NCBI GenBank assembly: GCA_964399465.1
Contig: CAYNRA010000037.1
Location: 1-27,676, forward strand
Length of the DNA stretch: 27,676 nucleotides
Origin: CAYNRA01 sp964399465
GTDB taxonomy: Bacteria; Bacteroidota; Bacteroidia; Cytophagales; Spirosomataceae
Direction: 5' to 3'
Shown here in pieces: positions 14,807 through 22,905 of the stretch. Each line of letters begins with the position of its first letter. Position 1 is the first letter of the stretch. Below the pieces are notes generated by a model. The model saw only the letters and a program-made list of their open reading frames with translations. It had not been told where the DNA came from and did not search any database. The position numbers were made by a program, and so were the translations under genes.

Positions 14807-17800
14807 TTACGAAGCGACATCTTGCTTGTCCTTATTTCTAATCTTAGTCAAATAATTAATCTGCGGGCGCACATTAATCTCTTCTAAAACTTCGAAAGCA
14901 CGACCATTTTCCTCTTGTGCTACTAATTTAGATATCTTAGATTCAGGATCTAACATATCACCAAAAGTAATTGCACCTGTTGGACATGACTGAGCACAAG
15001 CAGTAATGATTTCGCCGTCAACTGGACGACGCTTCTCTTTTTTAGCCTCTAATTTACCCGCTTGTATTCTTTGAACACACATTGAACATTTCTCAATCAC
15101 ACCTCTTGAACGAACGGTTACGTCTGGGTTCAAGACCATTCTACCCAAGTCGTTGTTCATGTGGAAATCAAAGTTGTCATTTTCGAAATACTTGTACCAG
15201 TTGAAACGTCTCACTTTGTATGGACAGTTGTTTGCACAGTATCTTGTCCCAACACATCTGTTATAGGTCATCTGGTTCAATCCTTCCGAACTGTGTGTTG
15301 TAGCTAGTACTGGACATACAGTTTCACACGGAGCGTTCGAACAGTGCTGACACATCATCGGTTGAATGACAACTTCTGGATTTTCTGATGCAATTTCCAT
15401 AGCTCTTAGCCCTGAAATTGACATATTGTCTGTTACGTCTGCATCTGTGCTATAATATCTATCTAGACGAATCCAGTGCATTTCACGAGCACGAACTACC
15501 TCTTTCTTTCCTACTACCGGTACATTGTTCTCTGCTTGACAACTAACTAGACAAGAAGCACAGCCAATACACGTATTGAGGTCAATAATCATTCCCCAAT
15601 TGTGATTCTTTTTCTCATGTCCGTTCCAGAGTGTAATTGTATTTGGTTTCCTTGGACCTTCAGATGTCTCAATCATCGGTTCAAAACGACCTGCTTTTGG
15701 ATTTTTAACGTACTCAGCCAAGATTGATTCTTGTACAACTGCCTGACGACCCATTACAGTCTCATGCGTTTGTGTCTGAGCTAATGTATAACCCGAGTTA
15801 ACAACAGAAACCTTTGCTCCAGTAGCAAAATAATTACGTTGTCCGCCAACTATTGACGTAAACTCATACATATTAACACCTACATTGCCTGATTTGCCTG
15901 CAGCCGTACGACCGTAACCCATCGCAACTGAAATCGTATCATGTGCTTGACCAGGCTGTATTAGAACAGGAAGCTCAACTGATTTACTTCCAACCGTTAG
16001 ACTTATAACATCTCCTTGAGCTATACCCAACTTATTAGCCGTTTTTTGAGAAACTGCCGCTGTGTTTTCCCAAGTAACTTTTGAAATTGGGTCAGGTAAT
16101 TCTTGTAACCAAGGGTTGTTTGCTTGAGAGCCCGTTCCAATGGCAACTGATTCAAAAATTGAAACTTCTAAATCACTACCTTTTATAGACGTTGCTGCTT
16201 TAGCTGCTGTTGATAAATCACCAACAAATGATTTTTCTGAAGCGGGAACTTGGCTACCTGCTATTTCAAACACTCCATCATGAAGGGCTGTAACCCACGA
16301 TGTTGAACCTAAAATATTTGTCTTCCAGTATGACTTAATGAATGCCTGATAATCTACTCCTAAACCAGACCACTTTAACAAGCTAATCTCGTATTGTCTT
16401 GTATTGAAAATATTCGAGATTGTAGGTTGAATCAAAGAGAAAGAACCCCTTTTTGGCTCTACATCGCCCCATGACTCTAGGTAATGAGGAGTAGGAGCAA
16501 TGAATTTACAAACCTGAGCTGTTTCATCCGCACGATCGCTGAATGAGACAGACAATTTTGCTTTTGAAATGACTGATTTCAACTCATCTGACATAGATGA
16601 ATCATACACAGGGTTAACTCCCACGAATAAAACGGTATCAACAGAACCATTCTTCAACTCAGTTACTAATTGAGGAAGTGTACTGTCTGACCCCTTTTTC
16701 GTGTGCAATGGTACATTGAGGTTAATCGTTGAATTGTAAGAACCAAGAAGTTGGTTTAATGCATTTACAACAATTTGAACATTTGAATCATTTGATCCAG
16801 ATACAACCAACGCACTACCTTTAGCTGCTGCTAAATCTTTCGCACATTTATCTAAGTTGGGTGTGTTTATCGTACTTCCTGCTAAAGGTGCATTACCTAA
16901 AATAGCTGCCACTTTATTGTAAAGTGCTACTACTACTTTACCCTCTTCTGAAGGCTTTATCATGGAACGATAATCTGCAGCTCCACCCGTAATTGTCATC
17001 CCTGTTTCAAACTGATAATGACGAGACATCGTCTTTTTGCCCCCTTTGAGACTATTCAGCTTACGTGTTTCAGCCCACTGTCCAGCAAATTCGATAGGTG
17101 AAATCCAGTTTCCTAGAAAATCACAGTTTATACCAACAATGACATTTGCTTTATCAAAATGATAAGAAGGAACAACAGCTTGGCCGAATGACTTCAAGTT
17201 TGCTTCAATTAATCCAGAAGAAGAAGCTGCATCGTAGGTTAAATGTTGAGCTGTCGGGTATTTCGCTACGAAGTTTGCAATAACACTTAGTGCAGATGGA
17301 GACATAATCGTGTTTGTCACGATACGAATTCCTTTGGCTGAAGATAAACCCGAAACAACGGCTTTATCCAAATCTTCCCATGAAATATCTTTTCCACCTG
17401 CCTGTGGGCCTTTCAATTTTTCAACATCGTAAAGAGACAGAACAGATGCCTGAGCGCGCGCACTTGTTCCGCCTTTAGTAATGTTGGACAATTTATTTCC
17501 TTCAATTTTGACAGGACGCCCTTCGCGTGTTTTAACTAAAACACTGCAATACTCTCCACCATCGACAAAGGATGTAGCATAGTAATTAGGTATACCAGGC
17601 TCAACATCTTCGGGCTTATTTAAATAAGGAATTGTTTTTCTTACTGGTGCTTCACAAGCTGCTAAGGAGACCGCAGCCATCCCGAAGCCCAATACCTTCA
17701 AGAAGTCTCTTCTGTGCGTTGGTTCAAAACCCTCTACATCATCCAAGTTAAACTCTCTATCCGCATTTTTTACTAGATTGATGTCATTTTTAAGTTCCTC

Positions 17801-17836
17801 GACACCTTTCCAATACCTTTTATTCGTATTCTCCAT
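14807..17836 (-). CDS. actB: alternative complex III iron-sulfur subunit ActB
   Basis: 1009 residues. A twin-arginine motif RRDFLK (42-47) and a hydrophobic stretch ending SLAAC (C61) direct export. Residues of about 70-700 resemble the molybdopterin-oxidoreductase fold, which in ActB holds no molybdenum. The C-terminal ferredoxin part has four cysteine groups: CIGCASCLVSC (756), CQHCSNAPCETVC (829), CVGTRYCANNC (861) and CSMC...ACAQSC (917-951). Characterised ActB proteins bind three [4Fe-4S] and one [3Fe-4S] cluster. It moves electrons from the ActC quinol site toward the ActA hemes. The length is normal and the gene is intact. Confidence 0.96.
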   Translation of the reverse strand: MENTNKRYWKGVEELKNDINLVKNADREFNLDDVEGFEPTHRRDFLKVLGFGMAAVSLAACEAPVRKTIPYLNKPEDVEPGIPNYYATSFVDGGEYCSVLVKTREGRPVKIEGNKLSNITKGGTSARAQASVLSLYDVEKLKGPQAGGKDISWEDLDKAVVSGLSSAKGIRIVTNTIMSPSALSVIANFVAKYPTAQHLTYDAASSSGLIEANLKSFGQAVVPSYHFDKANVIVGINCDFLGNWISPIEFAGQWAETRKLNSLKGGKKTMSRHYQFETGMTITGGAADYRSMIKPSEEGKVVVALYNKVAAILGNAPLAGSTINTPNLDKCAKDLAAAKGSALVVSGSNDSNVQIVVNALNQLLGSYNSTINLNVPLHTKKGSDSTLPQLVTELKNGSVDTVLFVGVNPVYDSSMSDELKSVISKAKLSVSFSDRADETAQVCKFIAPTPHYLESWGDVEPKRGSFSLIQPTISNIFNTRQYEISLLKWSGLGVDYQAFIKSYWKTNILGSTSWVTALHDGVFEIAGSQVPASEKSFVGDLSTAAKAATSIKGSDLEVSIFESVAIGTGSQANNPWLQELPDPISKVTWENTAAVSQKTANKLGIAQGDVISLTVGSKSVELPVLIQPGQAHDTISVAMGYGRTAAGKSGNVGVNMYEFTSIVGGQRNYFATGAKVSVVNSGYTLAQTQTHETVMGRQAVVQESILAEYVKNPKAGRFEPMIETSEGPRKPNTITLWNGHEKKNHNWGMIIDLNTCIGCASCLVSCQAENNVPVVGKKEVVRAREMHWIRLDRYYSTDADVTDNMSISGLRAMEIASENPEVVIQPMMCQHCSNAPCETVCPVLATTHSSEGLNQMTYNRCVGTRYCANNCPYKVRRFNWYKYFENDNFDFHMNNDLGRMVLNPDVTVRSRGVIEKCSMCVQRIQAGKLEAKKEKRRPVDGEIITACAQSCPTGAITFGDMLDPESKISKLVAQEENGRAFEVLEEINVRPQINYLTKIRNKDKQDVAS

Positions 17837-17855
17837 GAGATTTATTTTATGATTG

Positions 17856-17872
17856 AAGTCTTTGGCAGACTT
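17856..17872 (-). other. small hairpin between actA and actB
   Basis: AAGTCT and AGACTT pair around the loop TTGGC in the 62-base gap between actA and actB. No U-tract follows. It is weak alone but adds to a series of hairpins at gene boundaries in this operon. Confidence 0.35.
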
Positions 17873-17898
17873 ATGTATCTATATGCTTAAAAAATGAA

Positions 17899-19143
17899 TT
17901 AATAGTGACACTTAGCACACTCAAGTCCACCAATATCCTCTACCTTCATTGCCTCGCTTGATGTAGCATTATGTGCTTTCAAAAGGTTGTCATAATACGC
18001 GTTACCTTTTGCATTCACATCTGTCTGTCTGTGACAGTCAATACACCATCCCATCGTTAATGTTGATCTTTGCTGAACAACTTCCATTTTAGGTATCTCA
18101 CCGTGACAATTTGTACACTCTAGCCCTGCTACATTAGTATGTTGTGCATGATTGAAGTAAGCCAAATCAGGAAGGTTGTGTACACGAATCCACTCAATAG
18201 GTTGATCCTTTTCTATTGCAGTATAAATTTTCTGGATTTCAGGGGATTCTCTCTTAATAGCATTGTGGCAGTTCATACAAATATTTGCAGATGGGATACC
18301 AGCTTGCTTGCCCTTGTAAACACCTGTATGGCAATATGCACAGTCAATTTCATACTCTCCAGCATGTAATTTGTGTGAAAAAGAAATAGGTTGTTTAGGT
18401 GCATATCCTTGGTGCACGCCAATCCCGAACATTCCATCAAAACTTGCCTTTGTTGCTAACAAAATAAACATCCAAACCACAGCTGAACGAACAGTCTTGT
18501 TATTCACCAATGCCTTTAAGTTATCTTGTAGTACTTGAAGAGATGTCTTGCCTTCTTGACCAGCCTCTTCAACACCTGAAAGTCGTGTCAAAAGTTGTAG
18601 GATTGCCAATAAAGCTACAAGTACCAAAGCCATAATCACAAGAAGTGCAACCAATACGATATTGAAGAAATCTCCACCACCAGCATTAGAAGCCGCTACA
18701 GTACCTGCTGCAGTTGCATCTCCGCCTGCTGGAGCAGCAGCCGCTACAGGAGCAGCATTAGCTGATTTGATATAGGCTAAAATACCCTTGATTTCTGTAT
18801 CGCCAAAACTAGGGAATGCTGTCATCTGAGTTTTGTTGTATGCATTATACAAGTCAACGGCGTACTTATCTCCACTAGCAATTACACCATTCGGATTATT
18901 AATCCATTTTCTCAGCCAAGCATAATCTCTACGCTCTTCGATTCCTGCCATTCCTGGACCAACCACTTTATTGCTCCCTACCGAATGACATTGAGCACAG
19001 TTGTTTTTAAACAATTTTTCACCTAATGCAGCATCACCCTCCCCCGCATCTGCGGCCGCAGCATCTTGACTAAATGACGTCTGAACTACGCAACTAAATA
19101 TAATTGCAAACGCGATTGTTGATTGTATTATTCTTTTTAACAT
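17899..19143 (-). CDS. actA: alternative complex III multiheme cytochrome ActA with an extra N-terminal cytochrome c domain
   Basis: 414 residues with six CxxCH motifs at residues 49, 268, 289, 343, 367 and 409. The last one (CAKCH) ends one residue before the C-terminus. After a Sec signal peptide (1-25), residues 36-128 form a class I cytochrome c domain with CAQCH and a likely distal M107 (KTQMTAF). An Ala/Gly-rich linker (128-157) and a membrane helix (about 158-186) follow. A second hydrophobic segment at 219-236 starts the classical pentaheme ActA part. Described ActA proteins have five hemes; the extra domain could dock directly to the oxidase. It is the first gene of the operon. Confidence 0.93.
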   Translation of the reverse strand: MLKRIIQSTIAFAIIFSCVVQTSFSQDAAAADAGEGDAALGEKLFKNNCAQCHSVGSNKVVGPGMAGIEERRDYAWLRKWINNPNGVIASGDKYAVDLYNAYNKTQMTAFPSFGDTEIKGILAYIKSANAAPVAAAAPAGGDATAAGTVAASNAGGGDFFNIVLVALLVIMALVLVALLAILQLLTRLSGVEEAGQEGKTSLQVLQDNLKALVNNKTVRSAVVWMFILLATKASFDGMFGIGVHQGYAPKQPISFSHKLHAGEYEIDCAYCHTGVYKGKQAGIPSANICMNCHNAIKRESPEIQKIYTAIEKDQPIEWIRVHNLPDLAYFNHAQHTNVAGLECTNCHGEIPKMEVVQQRSTLTMGWCIDCHRQTDVNAKGNAYYDNLLKAHNATSSEAMKVEDIGGLECAKCHY

Positions 19144-19175
19144 AATGTAACGATAATAAGCCTTTTTTCTATTTG

Positions 19176-19206
19176 CAAATCTAAGGTAGGAATGATTTTA
19201 ATCAAA
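19176..19206 (-). promoter_or_regulatory. promoter of the act-cta respiratory operon
   Basis: TTTG (19206-19203), a 19-base spacer and TAGATTTG (19183-19176) on the minus strand, a complete Bacteroidota housekeeping promoter. The predicted transcript starts about 27 bases before the actA ATG. No other full promoter is evident before 2492, so this one may drive some 16.6 kb. Confidence 0.8.
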
Positions 19207-19270
19207 AAGTTATTACATTTTTTTCATAGAAGTTTTCAATTTAGAATAATTATAAATAATAATATAAATT

Positions 19271-19325
19271 ACTTATAATCAGCCACTTACATCAATATTT
19301 AATTCTAAAATTGAATTATATAAGT
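19271..19325. other. AT-rich palindrome in the gap between actA and tRNA-Cys
   Basis: Outer arms ACTTATA (19271-19277) and TATAAGT (19319-19325) enclose an inner stem TAATTC/GAATTA (19300-19305 with 19313-19318). The rest of the gap (19207-19470) is AT-rich, with no gene I can support; the only open frame noted is an 11-codon plus-strand one at 19351 (MKKPFSEALEI). The palindrome may be chance, given the base composition. Confidence 0.3.
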
Positions 19326-19470
19326 GAAAATAAATTGTATTTTATCAGGATGAAGAAACCTTTCTCGGAGGCATTAGAAATTTAAAGGAACTTAATTACA
19401 TGAACTCTTGAAATAACTATCTGCAATTTAAAGCCAATATTGTCCTAAAAGTGGGAAATGCGTAAATGTT

Positions 19471-19502
19471 AAAAACAAAAAAAGCGACTAAAAGTCGCTT
19501 TT
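19471..19502 (-). terminator. intrinsic terminator of tRNA-Cys
   Basis: Stem AAAGCGAC/GTCGCTTT (19481-19501) around a five-base loop, followed on the minus strand by a long T-run (19483-19471, one G interrupting). It starts at the base after the encoded CCA end of the tRNA. Confidence 0.85.
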
Positions 19503-19576
19503 TGGAGGTCCCGAGCGGATTCGAACCGCTGTAGAAGCTTTTGCAGAGCTCTGCCTAGCCACTCGGCCACAGGACC
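19503..19576 (-). tRNA. tRNA-Cys (GCA)
   Basis: On the minus strand the acceptor GGTCCTG (19576-19570) pairs with CGGGACC, with one G-U pair. The anticodon loop is CTGCAAA (anticodon GCA) on the stem GAGCT/AGCTT. The T arm contains GGTTCGAATCC. The discriminator is T and the CCA end is encoded (19505-19503). All arms fold; it has its own promoter and terminator. Confidence 0.97.
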
Positions 19577-19594
19577 ATTACTAATTTTGGAATG

Positions 19595-19626
19595 CAAACT
19601 TAAACAATCAGCTTTCTAAATCCAAA
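19595..19626 (-). promoter_or_regulatory. promoter of tRNA-Cys
   Basis: TTTG (19626-19623), 20 bases, TAAGTTTG (19602-19595) on the minus strand. It matches the Bacteroidota consensus and gives a leader of roughly 12-14 bases before the tRNA. Confidence 0.75.
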
Positions 19627-19635
19627 TTTTTACCT

Positions 19636-19672
19636 AAAAAGTATGGAGGTAGAAATAAATTCCACCTCCATA
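19636..19672 (-). terminator. intrinsic terminator of rpsA
   Basis: TATGGAGGT/ACCTCCATA form a nine-bp stem (19642-19672); the minus strand then reads CTTTTTA. It lies 15 bases after the rpsA stop and just before the tRNA-Cys promoter. Confidence 0.78.
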
Positions 19673-19687
19673 AAATTTATATGCGAA

Positions 19688-21460
19688 TTATTCACCTTTC
19701 ATTTGATCTTTCAACGCAGCAAGCGCTTCTAAATCACCCAAAGTTGATTTTTCAGCTTCTGGAAGCTTTGCACCTTTATCTGCTGAAGTAGCTTTTGCTG
19801 CCTTCTTCTTTGGAGCAGACTCTACCGGAGCTTCCCAAGTTTTACTGTGTGAAAGGACGATTCTTTTCTCTTCTTTATTGAACTCAATAACAGTGAAAGA
19901 AAGTTTGTCTCCAACTTCTGCTGTTGTACCATCTTCTTTAGCTAAATGCTTCAAAGAGGCGTAACCTTCTATACCATAAGGTAATTCAAGAACAGCTTGA
20001 TTATTCGCTTTTGAATTGATCGTACACTCATGAACTGTATCTAAGCCAAAGATACTTTCAAAAGTATCCCAAGGGTTTTCTTCTAAGTGTTTGTGGCTAA
20101 GAGCCAAGCGGCGATTTTCTCCATCAAGTTCAAGAACTACAACCTCAAGTTCATCACCAACTTTAACAAAATCAGAAGGGTGTTTCACTTTTTTCGTCCA
20201 AGATAAATCTGAGACGTGTACAAGACCATCGATACCTTCTTCTAACTCAAGGAATAAACCAAAGTTTGTTAGGTTACGAACCATTCCTTTGTGTTTTGTA
20301 CCTACTGCATATTTGCTCAACAAGTCTTGTTTTGTCCAAGGATCTTCAGTTAACTGCTTAATACCCAATGACATTTTTCTGTCATCACGATCAAGTGTCA
20401 AGACAACAGCTGCAATCTCATCACCGATTTGCAAGAAATCAGATGGATTACGTAAGTGTTGAGACCAAGACATTTCAGAAACGTGAATTAGACCTTCGAC
20501 ACCTGGTTTTAGTTCAAGGAAAGCACCGTAATCTGCGATATTTACGATTTTACCTGAAACTTTCGACCCAATTTCTAGTCCTTCAGCCAAAGAATCCCAT
20601 GGATGAGCTTCTAACTGCTTCATACCCAAAGAGATACGTTTCTTGTCATCATCAAAGTCAAGTACTACCACATTGATTTTATCATCAAGTTTCAATACTT
20701 CATTTGGATGATTTACGCGGCCCCAAGAAATATCAGTGATGTGTAGTAATCCATCTACGCCACCAAGGTCAATGAATACACCGAAATTCGTGATGTTCTT
20801 CACGATACCTTCAAGTACTTGGCCTTTTTCTAGGTTAGTTAAGATTTGTTGACGTTGAATCTCAAGATCTTTTTCAATCAATACTTTGTGAGAAACAACT
20901 ACGTTATCGTTTGCGTGATTGATTTTAACCACTTTAACTTCCATGCGTTTGCCAACAAAGACATCAAAATCACGGATTGGTTTCACATCAATTTGTGAAC
21001 CTGGCAAGAAGGCTTCGATACCGAAAATATCAACGATAAGACCACCTTTCGTACGACGCTTAACCAAAGCATCAACGATTTCATCTCCTTCGAAAGAAGA
21101 CTCAATTTTCGACCATGCTGTCAAGATTCTAGCTTTCTTACGAGAGATAACCAACTGTCCTAAAGCATTTTCCTGCTTTTCAATGAACACTTCTACTTTA
21201 TCACCGATTTTCAAATCAGGTAAATCTTTGAACTCAGAGCGAGATACCAAACCATCTGATTTAAAACCAATGTTTAGCAAAACCTCTCTGTCAGAAATAC
21301 CAACAACTGTTGCATCCACAACATCTTTTTCCTCGATGCTAGTAACAGTTTGCTCATAAAGTGCTTCTAATTCCGCTTTCTCAGCTGCTGTGTAACCAGA
21401 GCCAATACCTTTTTTCGATACTTTGTCCCAATCAAACTCGGGAAATTCTTGATTTGTCAT
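19688..21460 (-). CDS. rpsA: 30S ribosomal protein S1
   Basis: 590 residues with six S1 (OB-fold) repeats at about 42-108, 122-193, 206-280, 292-367, 379-455 and 464-535. The repeats 3-5 show the typical NFGVFIDLGGVDGLLHITDISW-type core; the first two are more diverged and serve ribosome attachment in S1 proteins. A Lys/Ala-rich low-complexity tail (about 540-590) follows. S1 binds mRNA and helps initiation on transcripts without a Shine-Dalgarno, which matters in this phylum. The start at 21460 is supported by the conserved N-terminus and by the structured leader upstream. It has its own promoter and terminator, so it is monocistronic. Confidence 0.96.
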   Translation of the reverse strand: MTNQEFPEFDWDKVSKKGIGSGYTAAEKAELEALYEQTVTSIEEKDVVDATVVGISDREVLLNIGFKSDGLVSRSEFKDLPDLKIGDKVEVFIEKQENALGQLVISRKKARILTAWSKIESSFEGDEIVDALVKRRTKGGLIVDIFGIEAFLPGSQIDVKPIRDFDVFVGKRMEVKVVKINHANDNVVVSHKVLIEKDLEIQRQQILTNLEKGQVLEGIVKNITNFGVFIDLGGVDGLLHITDISWGRVNHPNEVLKLDDKINVVVLDFDDDKKRISLGMKQLEAHPWDSLAEGLEIGSKVSGKIVNIADYGAFLELKPGVEGLIHVSEMSWSQHLRNPSDFLQIGDEIAAVVLTLDRDDRKMSLGIKQLTEDPWTKQDLLSKYAVGTKHKGMVRNLTNFGLFLELEEGIDGLVHVSDLSWTKKVKHPSDFVKVGDELEVVVLELDGENRRLALSHKHLEENPWDTFESIFGLDTVHECTINSKANNQAVLELPYGIEGYASLKHLAKEDGTTAEVGDKLSFTVIEFNKEEKRIVLSHSKTWEAPVESAPKKKAAKATSADKGAKLPEAEKSTLGDLEALAALKDQMKGE

Positions 21461-21472
21461 ATACTAATGAAT

Positions 21473-21513
21473 TGCTCCTCTAGGTACATACGCACGCGGA
21501 GCAGTTGTGCGTA
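21473..21513 (-). promoter_or_regulatory. candidate pseudoknot in the rpsA leader
   Basis: On the minus strand TACGCAC (21513-21507) pairs with GTGCGTA (21495-21489), seven Watson-Crick pairs. The loop holds TGCTCC (21503-21498), which pairs with GGAGCA (21478-21473) further down, six pairs. Loop lengths of 3, 2 and 10 bases suit an H-type pseudoknot. The 3' strand of the second stem overlaps GAGGAG, the purine-rich element before the rpsA start. S1 autoregulates its own mRNA in enterobacteria; a similar feedback here is inference. Confidence 0.55.
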
Positions 21514-21552
21514 AAATTTTGGTTTATAAATAAAATGATTACAAAAAGGTCA

Positions 21553-21583
21553 CAAAAATAGACAAAATTTGTTGTTAGAAAAA
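21553..21583 (-). promoter_or_regulatory. probable rpsA promoter
   Basis: TATTTTTG (21560-21553) matches the TAnnTTTG element; 19 bases upstream is TTTT (21583-21580) in place of TTTG. It would give a leader of about 85 bases that includes the whole predicted pseudoknot. Confidence 0.55.
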
Positions 21584-21631
21584 AAGTAATTCAATTTTCT
21601 GTAATAAATATTTGAAAAATAGTGACTTATG

Positions 21632-22135
21632 TCAAATTGTAATCCCCAGATAGGGCTTCCACTCTTTATCTACGACTCCGTTGGAATCTCTTAAAAAACT
21701 GAGAAATGTAGGACGATAAGGTTTATGAGACATCGTCATGTAGGCCTCTTCTGGCGTATAATCTCCTTTTCTTGCATTGCACTTGCGGCAAGCAGCTACT
21801 AGGTTGTCCCAACTTGTTTTTCCGCCTCGAGATTTTGGCATCACGTGGTCTAAGGTCAAATCTTCTCGACTACCACAATAAACGCACTGATGGTTATCCC
21901 TTTTAAAAATATTCCCTCTTGATAATTCCACACTTTTATATGGGACATTTACGTAGTGATTGAGCCGAATAACGGAGGGATACGGAAAGGCTTGAGAAAC
22001 AGATCTTAGCATAAAGCTCGAACTAGACGCCACTAATTCGGCTTTCTTTAGATAAACTAAGATGAAAGCTTTTGACACGGTACATAAGCTTATAGCGCTA
22101 TAATCTGCATTTAAAACTAACACTTTCCTTCCCAT
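21632..22135 (-). CDS. HNH endonuclease family protein
   Basis: 167 residues. The C-terminal half has a full HNH/zinc-ribbon: CVYC (84-87) and CRKC (116-119) for structural zinc, LDHVMPKSRGGKTSWDN with D96-H97 and N111 as the catalytic beta-beta-alpha core, then CNARKGD. The N-terminal part (MGRKVLVLNADYSAISLC) is the conserved leader of a widespread bacterial HNH group found as single chromosomal genes, not linked to phage or restriction here. The substrate is unknown. It starts 113 bases after smpB and lies upstream of rpsA, whose promoter and leader fill most of the gap between them (21461-21631). Confidence 0.9.
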   Translation of the reverse strand: MGRKVLVLNADYSAISLCTVSKAFILVYLKKAELVASSSSFMLRSVSQAFPYPSVIRLNHYVNVPYKSVELSRGNIFKRDNHQCVYCGSREDLTLDHVMPKSRGGKTSWDNLVAACRKCNARKGDYTPEEAYMTMSHKPYRPTFLSFLRDSNGVVDKEWKPYLGITI

Positions 22136-22220
22136 ATAAAGTTAAGTTGTTTTGGTAGGGAGCAAATTAAGTCAATTAAGCAAAAATTCCAAATTCAAAA
22201 AAGAAGAAAAACGTTTCAAA

Positions 22221-22239
22221 CTATTTGATATTCAAATAG
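22221..22239 (-). terminator. possible terminator after smpB
   Basis: CTATTTGA and TCAAATAG form an eight-bp stem with a three-base loop, 10 bases after the smpB stop on the minus strand. The following sequence is only moderately T-rich (TTTG, then a TTTTT run further on), so termination may be partial. The rest of the 113-base gap before the HNH gene shows no clear promoter. Confidence 0.45.
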
Positions 22240-22248
22240 ATACTAAAC

Positions 22249-22707
22249 CTACTTATCCATTCGTGCTAACTCCCTTGCTGTGTCTTTTGATTTGATAGAT
22301 TCTCTTTTATCATAGAGTTTTTTTCCTTTAGCGACGGCCAAGTTGACCTTTGCATAACCATTATCACTAATAAAAAGCTTGGTTGGAATGAGTGTTAGCC
22401 CTTTATCAAGAAGTTTAGATGCGATTTTTCGTATTTCTTTTTTGTTCAAAAGTAATTTCCTATCTCGAAGTGGTTCATGGTTTAAATAAGAACCTTGATC
22501 GTATTTAGAGATGTGTAGATTTTTGATGAATACTTCTCCATCATGGATAAAGCAGTAGGCGTCAGAAATTGTCACTTTGGCTTCCCGAACGGACTTTATT
22601 TCAGTACCTGTTAGCACAATTCCTGCAGTATATGTATCTAAAAAAAAGTATTCAAAAGAAGCTCGTTTATTGGGAATATTAATTTGTTTTTGAATTGGCT
22701 TAGACAT
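22249..22707 (-). CDS. smpB: SsrA-binding protein SmpB
   Basis: 152 residues, full length. SmpB binds the tRNA-like part of tmRNA and fits it into stalled ribosomes for trans-translation. Signatures: NKRASFEYFFLDTYTAGIVLTGTEIKSVRE, here split as TYTAGIVLTGTEIKSVRE and the start NIPNKRA, then DAYCFIHDGEVFIKNLHIS and SYLNHEPLRDRKLLL. The C-terminal tail YDKRESIKSKDTARELAR is the element that enters the mRNA channel. No tmRNA gene is found next to it in this window. Confidence 0.97.
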   Translation of the reverse strand: MSKPIQKQINIPNKRASFEYFFLDTYTAGIVLTGTEIKSVREAKVTISDAYCFIHDGEVFIKNLHISKYDQGSYLNHEPLRDRKLLLNKKEIRKIASKLLDKGLTLIPTKLFISDNGYAKVNLAVAKGKKLYDKRESIKSKDTARELARMDK

Positions 22708-22742
22708 AGTTCAATACATTAATTGGTGAATGTAACATGTTG

Positions 22743-22784
22743 TAAAAAACTAAAATCCCTATCTCAATTTTAGAAATAGGGATT
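22743..22784 (-). terminator. terminator-like hairpin upstream of smpB
   Basis: AATCCCTAT (22754-22762) and ATAGGGATT (22776-22784) make a perfect nine-bp stem; the minus strand continues with TTTAGTTTTTTA. It points toward smpB and ends 36 bases before its start, so it either ends a separate small RNA or attenuates smpB. Confidence 0.75.
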
Positions 22785-22900
22785 CCGACTTACGTGCTTT
22801 CCTAATAATCCGGCCACTGAATTAACAGTAACTGATGGATTAAATCTTTAATATGTTTCTTGCATTGAATGACTAAAATGCAATATATATCTGCTAAACG
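22745..22900 (-). ncRNA. candidate structured small RNA between smpB and hflX
   Basis: A promoter-like pair (22937-22906) is followed on the minus strand by about 155 bases without a credible reading frame, ending in a clear terminator. Three hairpins lie in order: TTGCATT/AATGCAA (22883-22860), TAATCC/GGATTA with an inner ACTG/CAGT (22842-22806), and the terminator stem (22784-22754). The size fits a bacterial regulatory RNA. It lacks a tRNA-like end, so it is not tmRNA. A 6S-type RNA or a smpB leader are alternatives; I cannot assign a family. Confidence 0.45.
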
Positions 22901-22905
22901 TGAAT

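Noticed and set aside
14807..17836. ActB as an active molybdenum oxidoreductase
   Set aside because: The neighbours actA, C, D, E and F and the C-terminal ferredoxin clusters identify alternative complex III, in which the molybdopterin-like domain carries no cofactor.
19351..19386. 11-codon plus-strand frame MKKPFSEALEI
   Set aside because: Too short to support, without a matching promoter upstream.
21632..22135. HNH gene as part of a mobile element or restriction system
   Set aside because: No methyltransferase, integrase, transposase, terminal repeats or target duplications are nearby, and the flanking genes are core genes.
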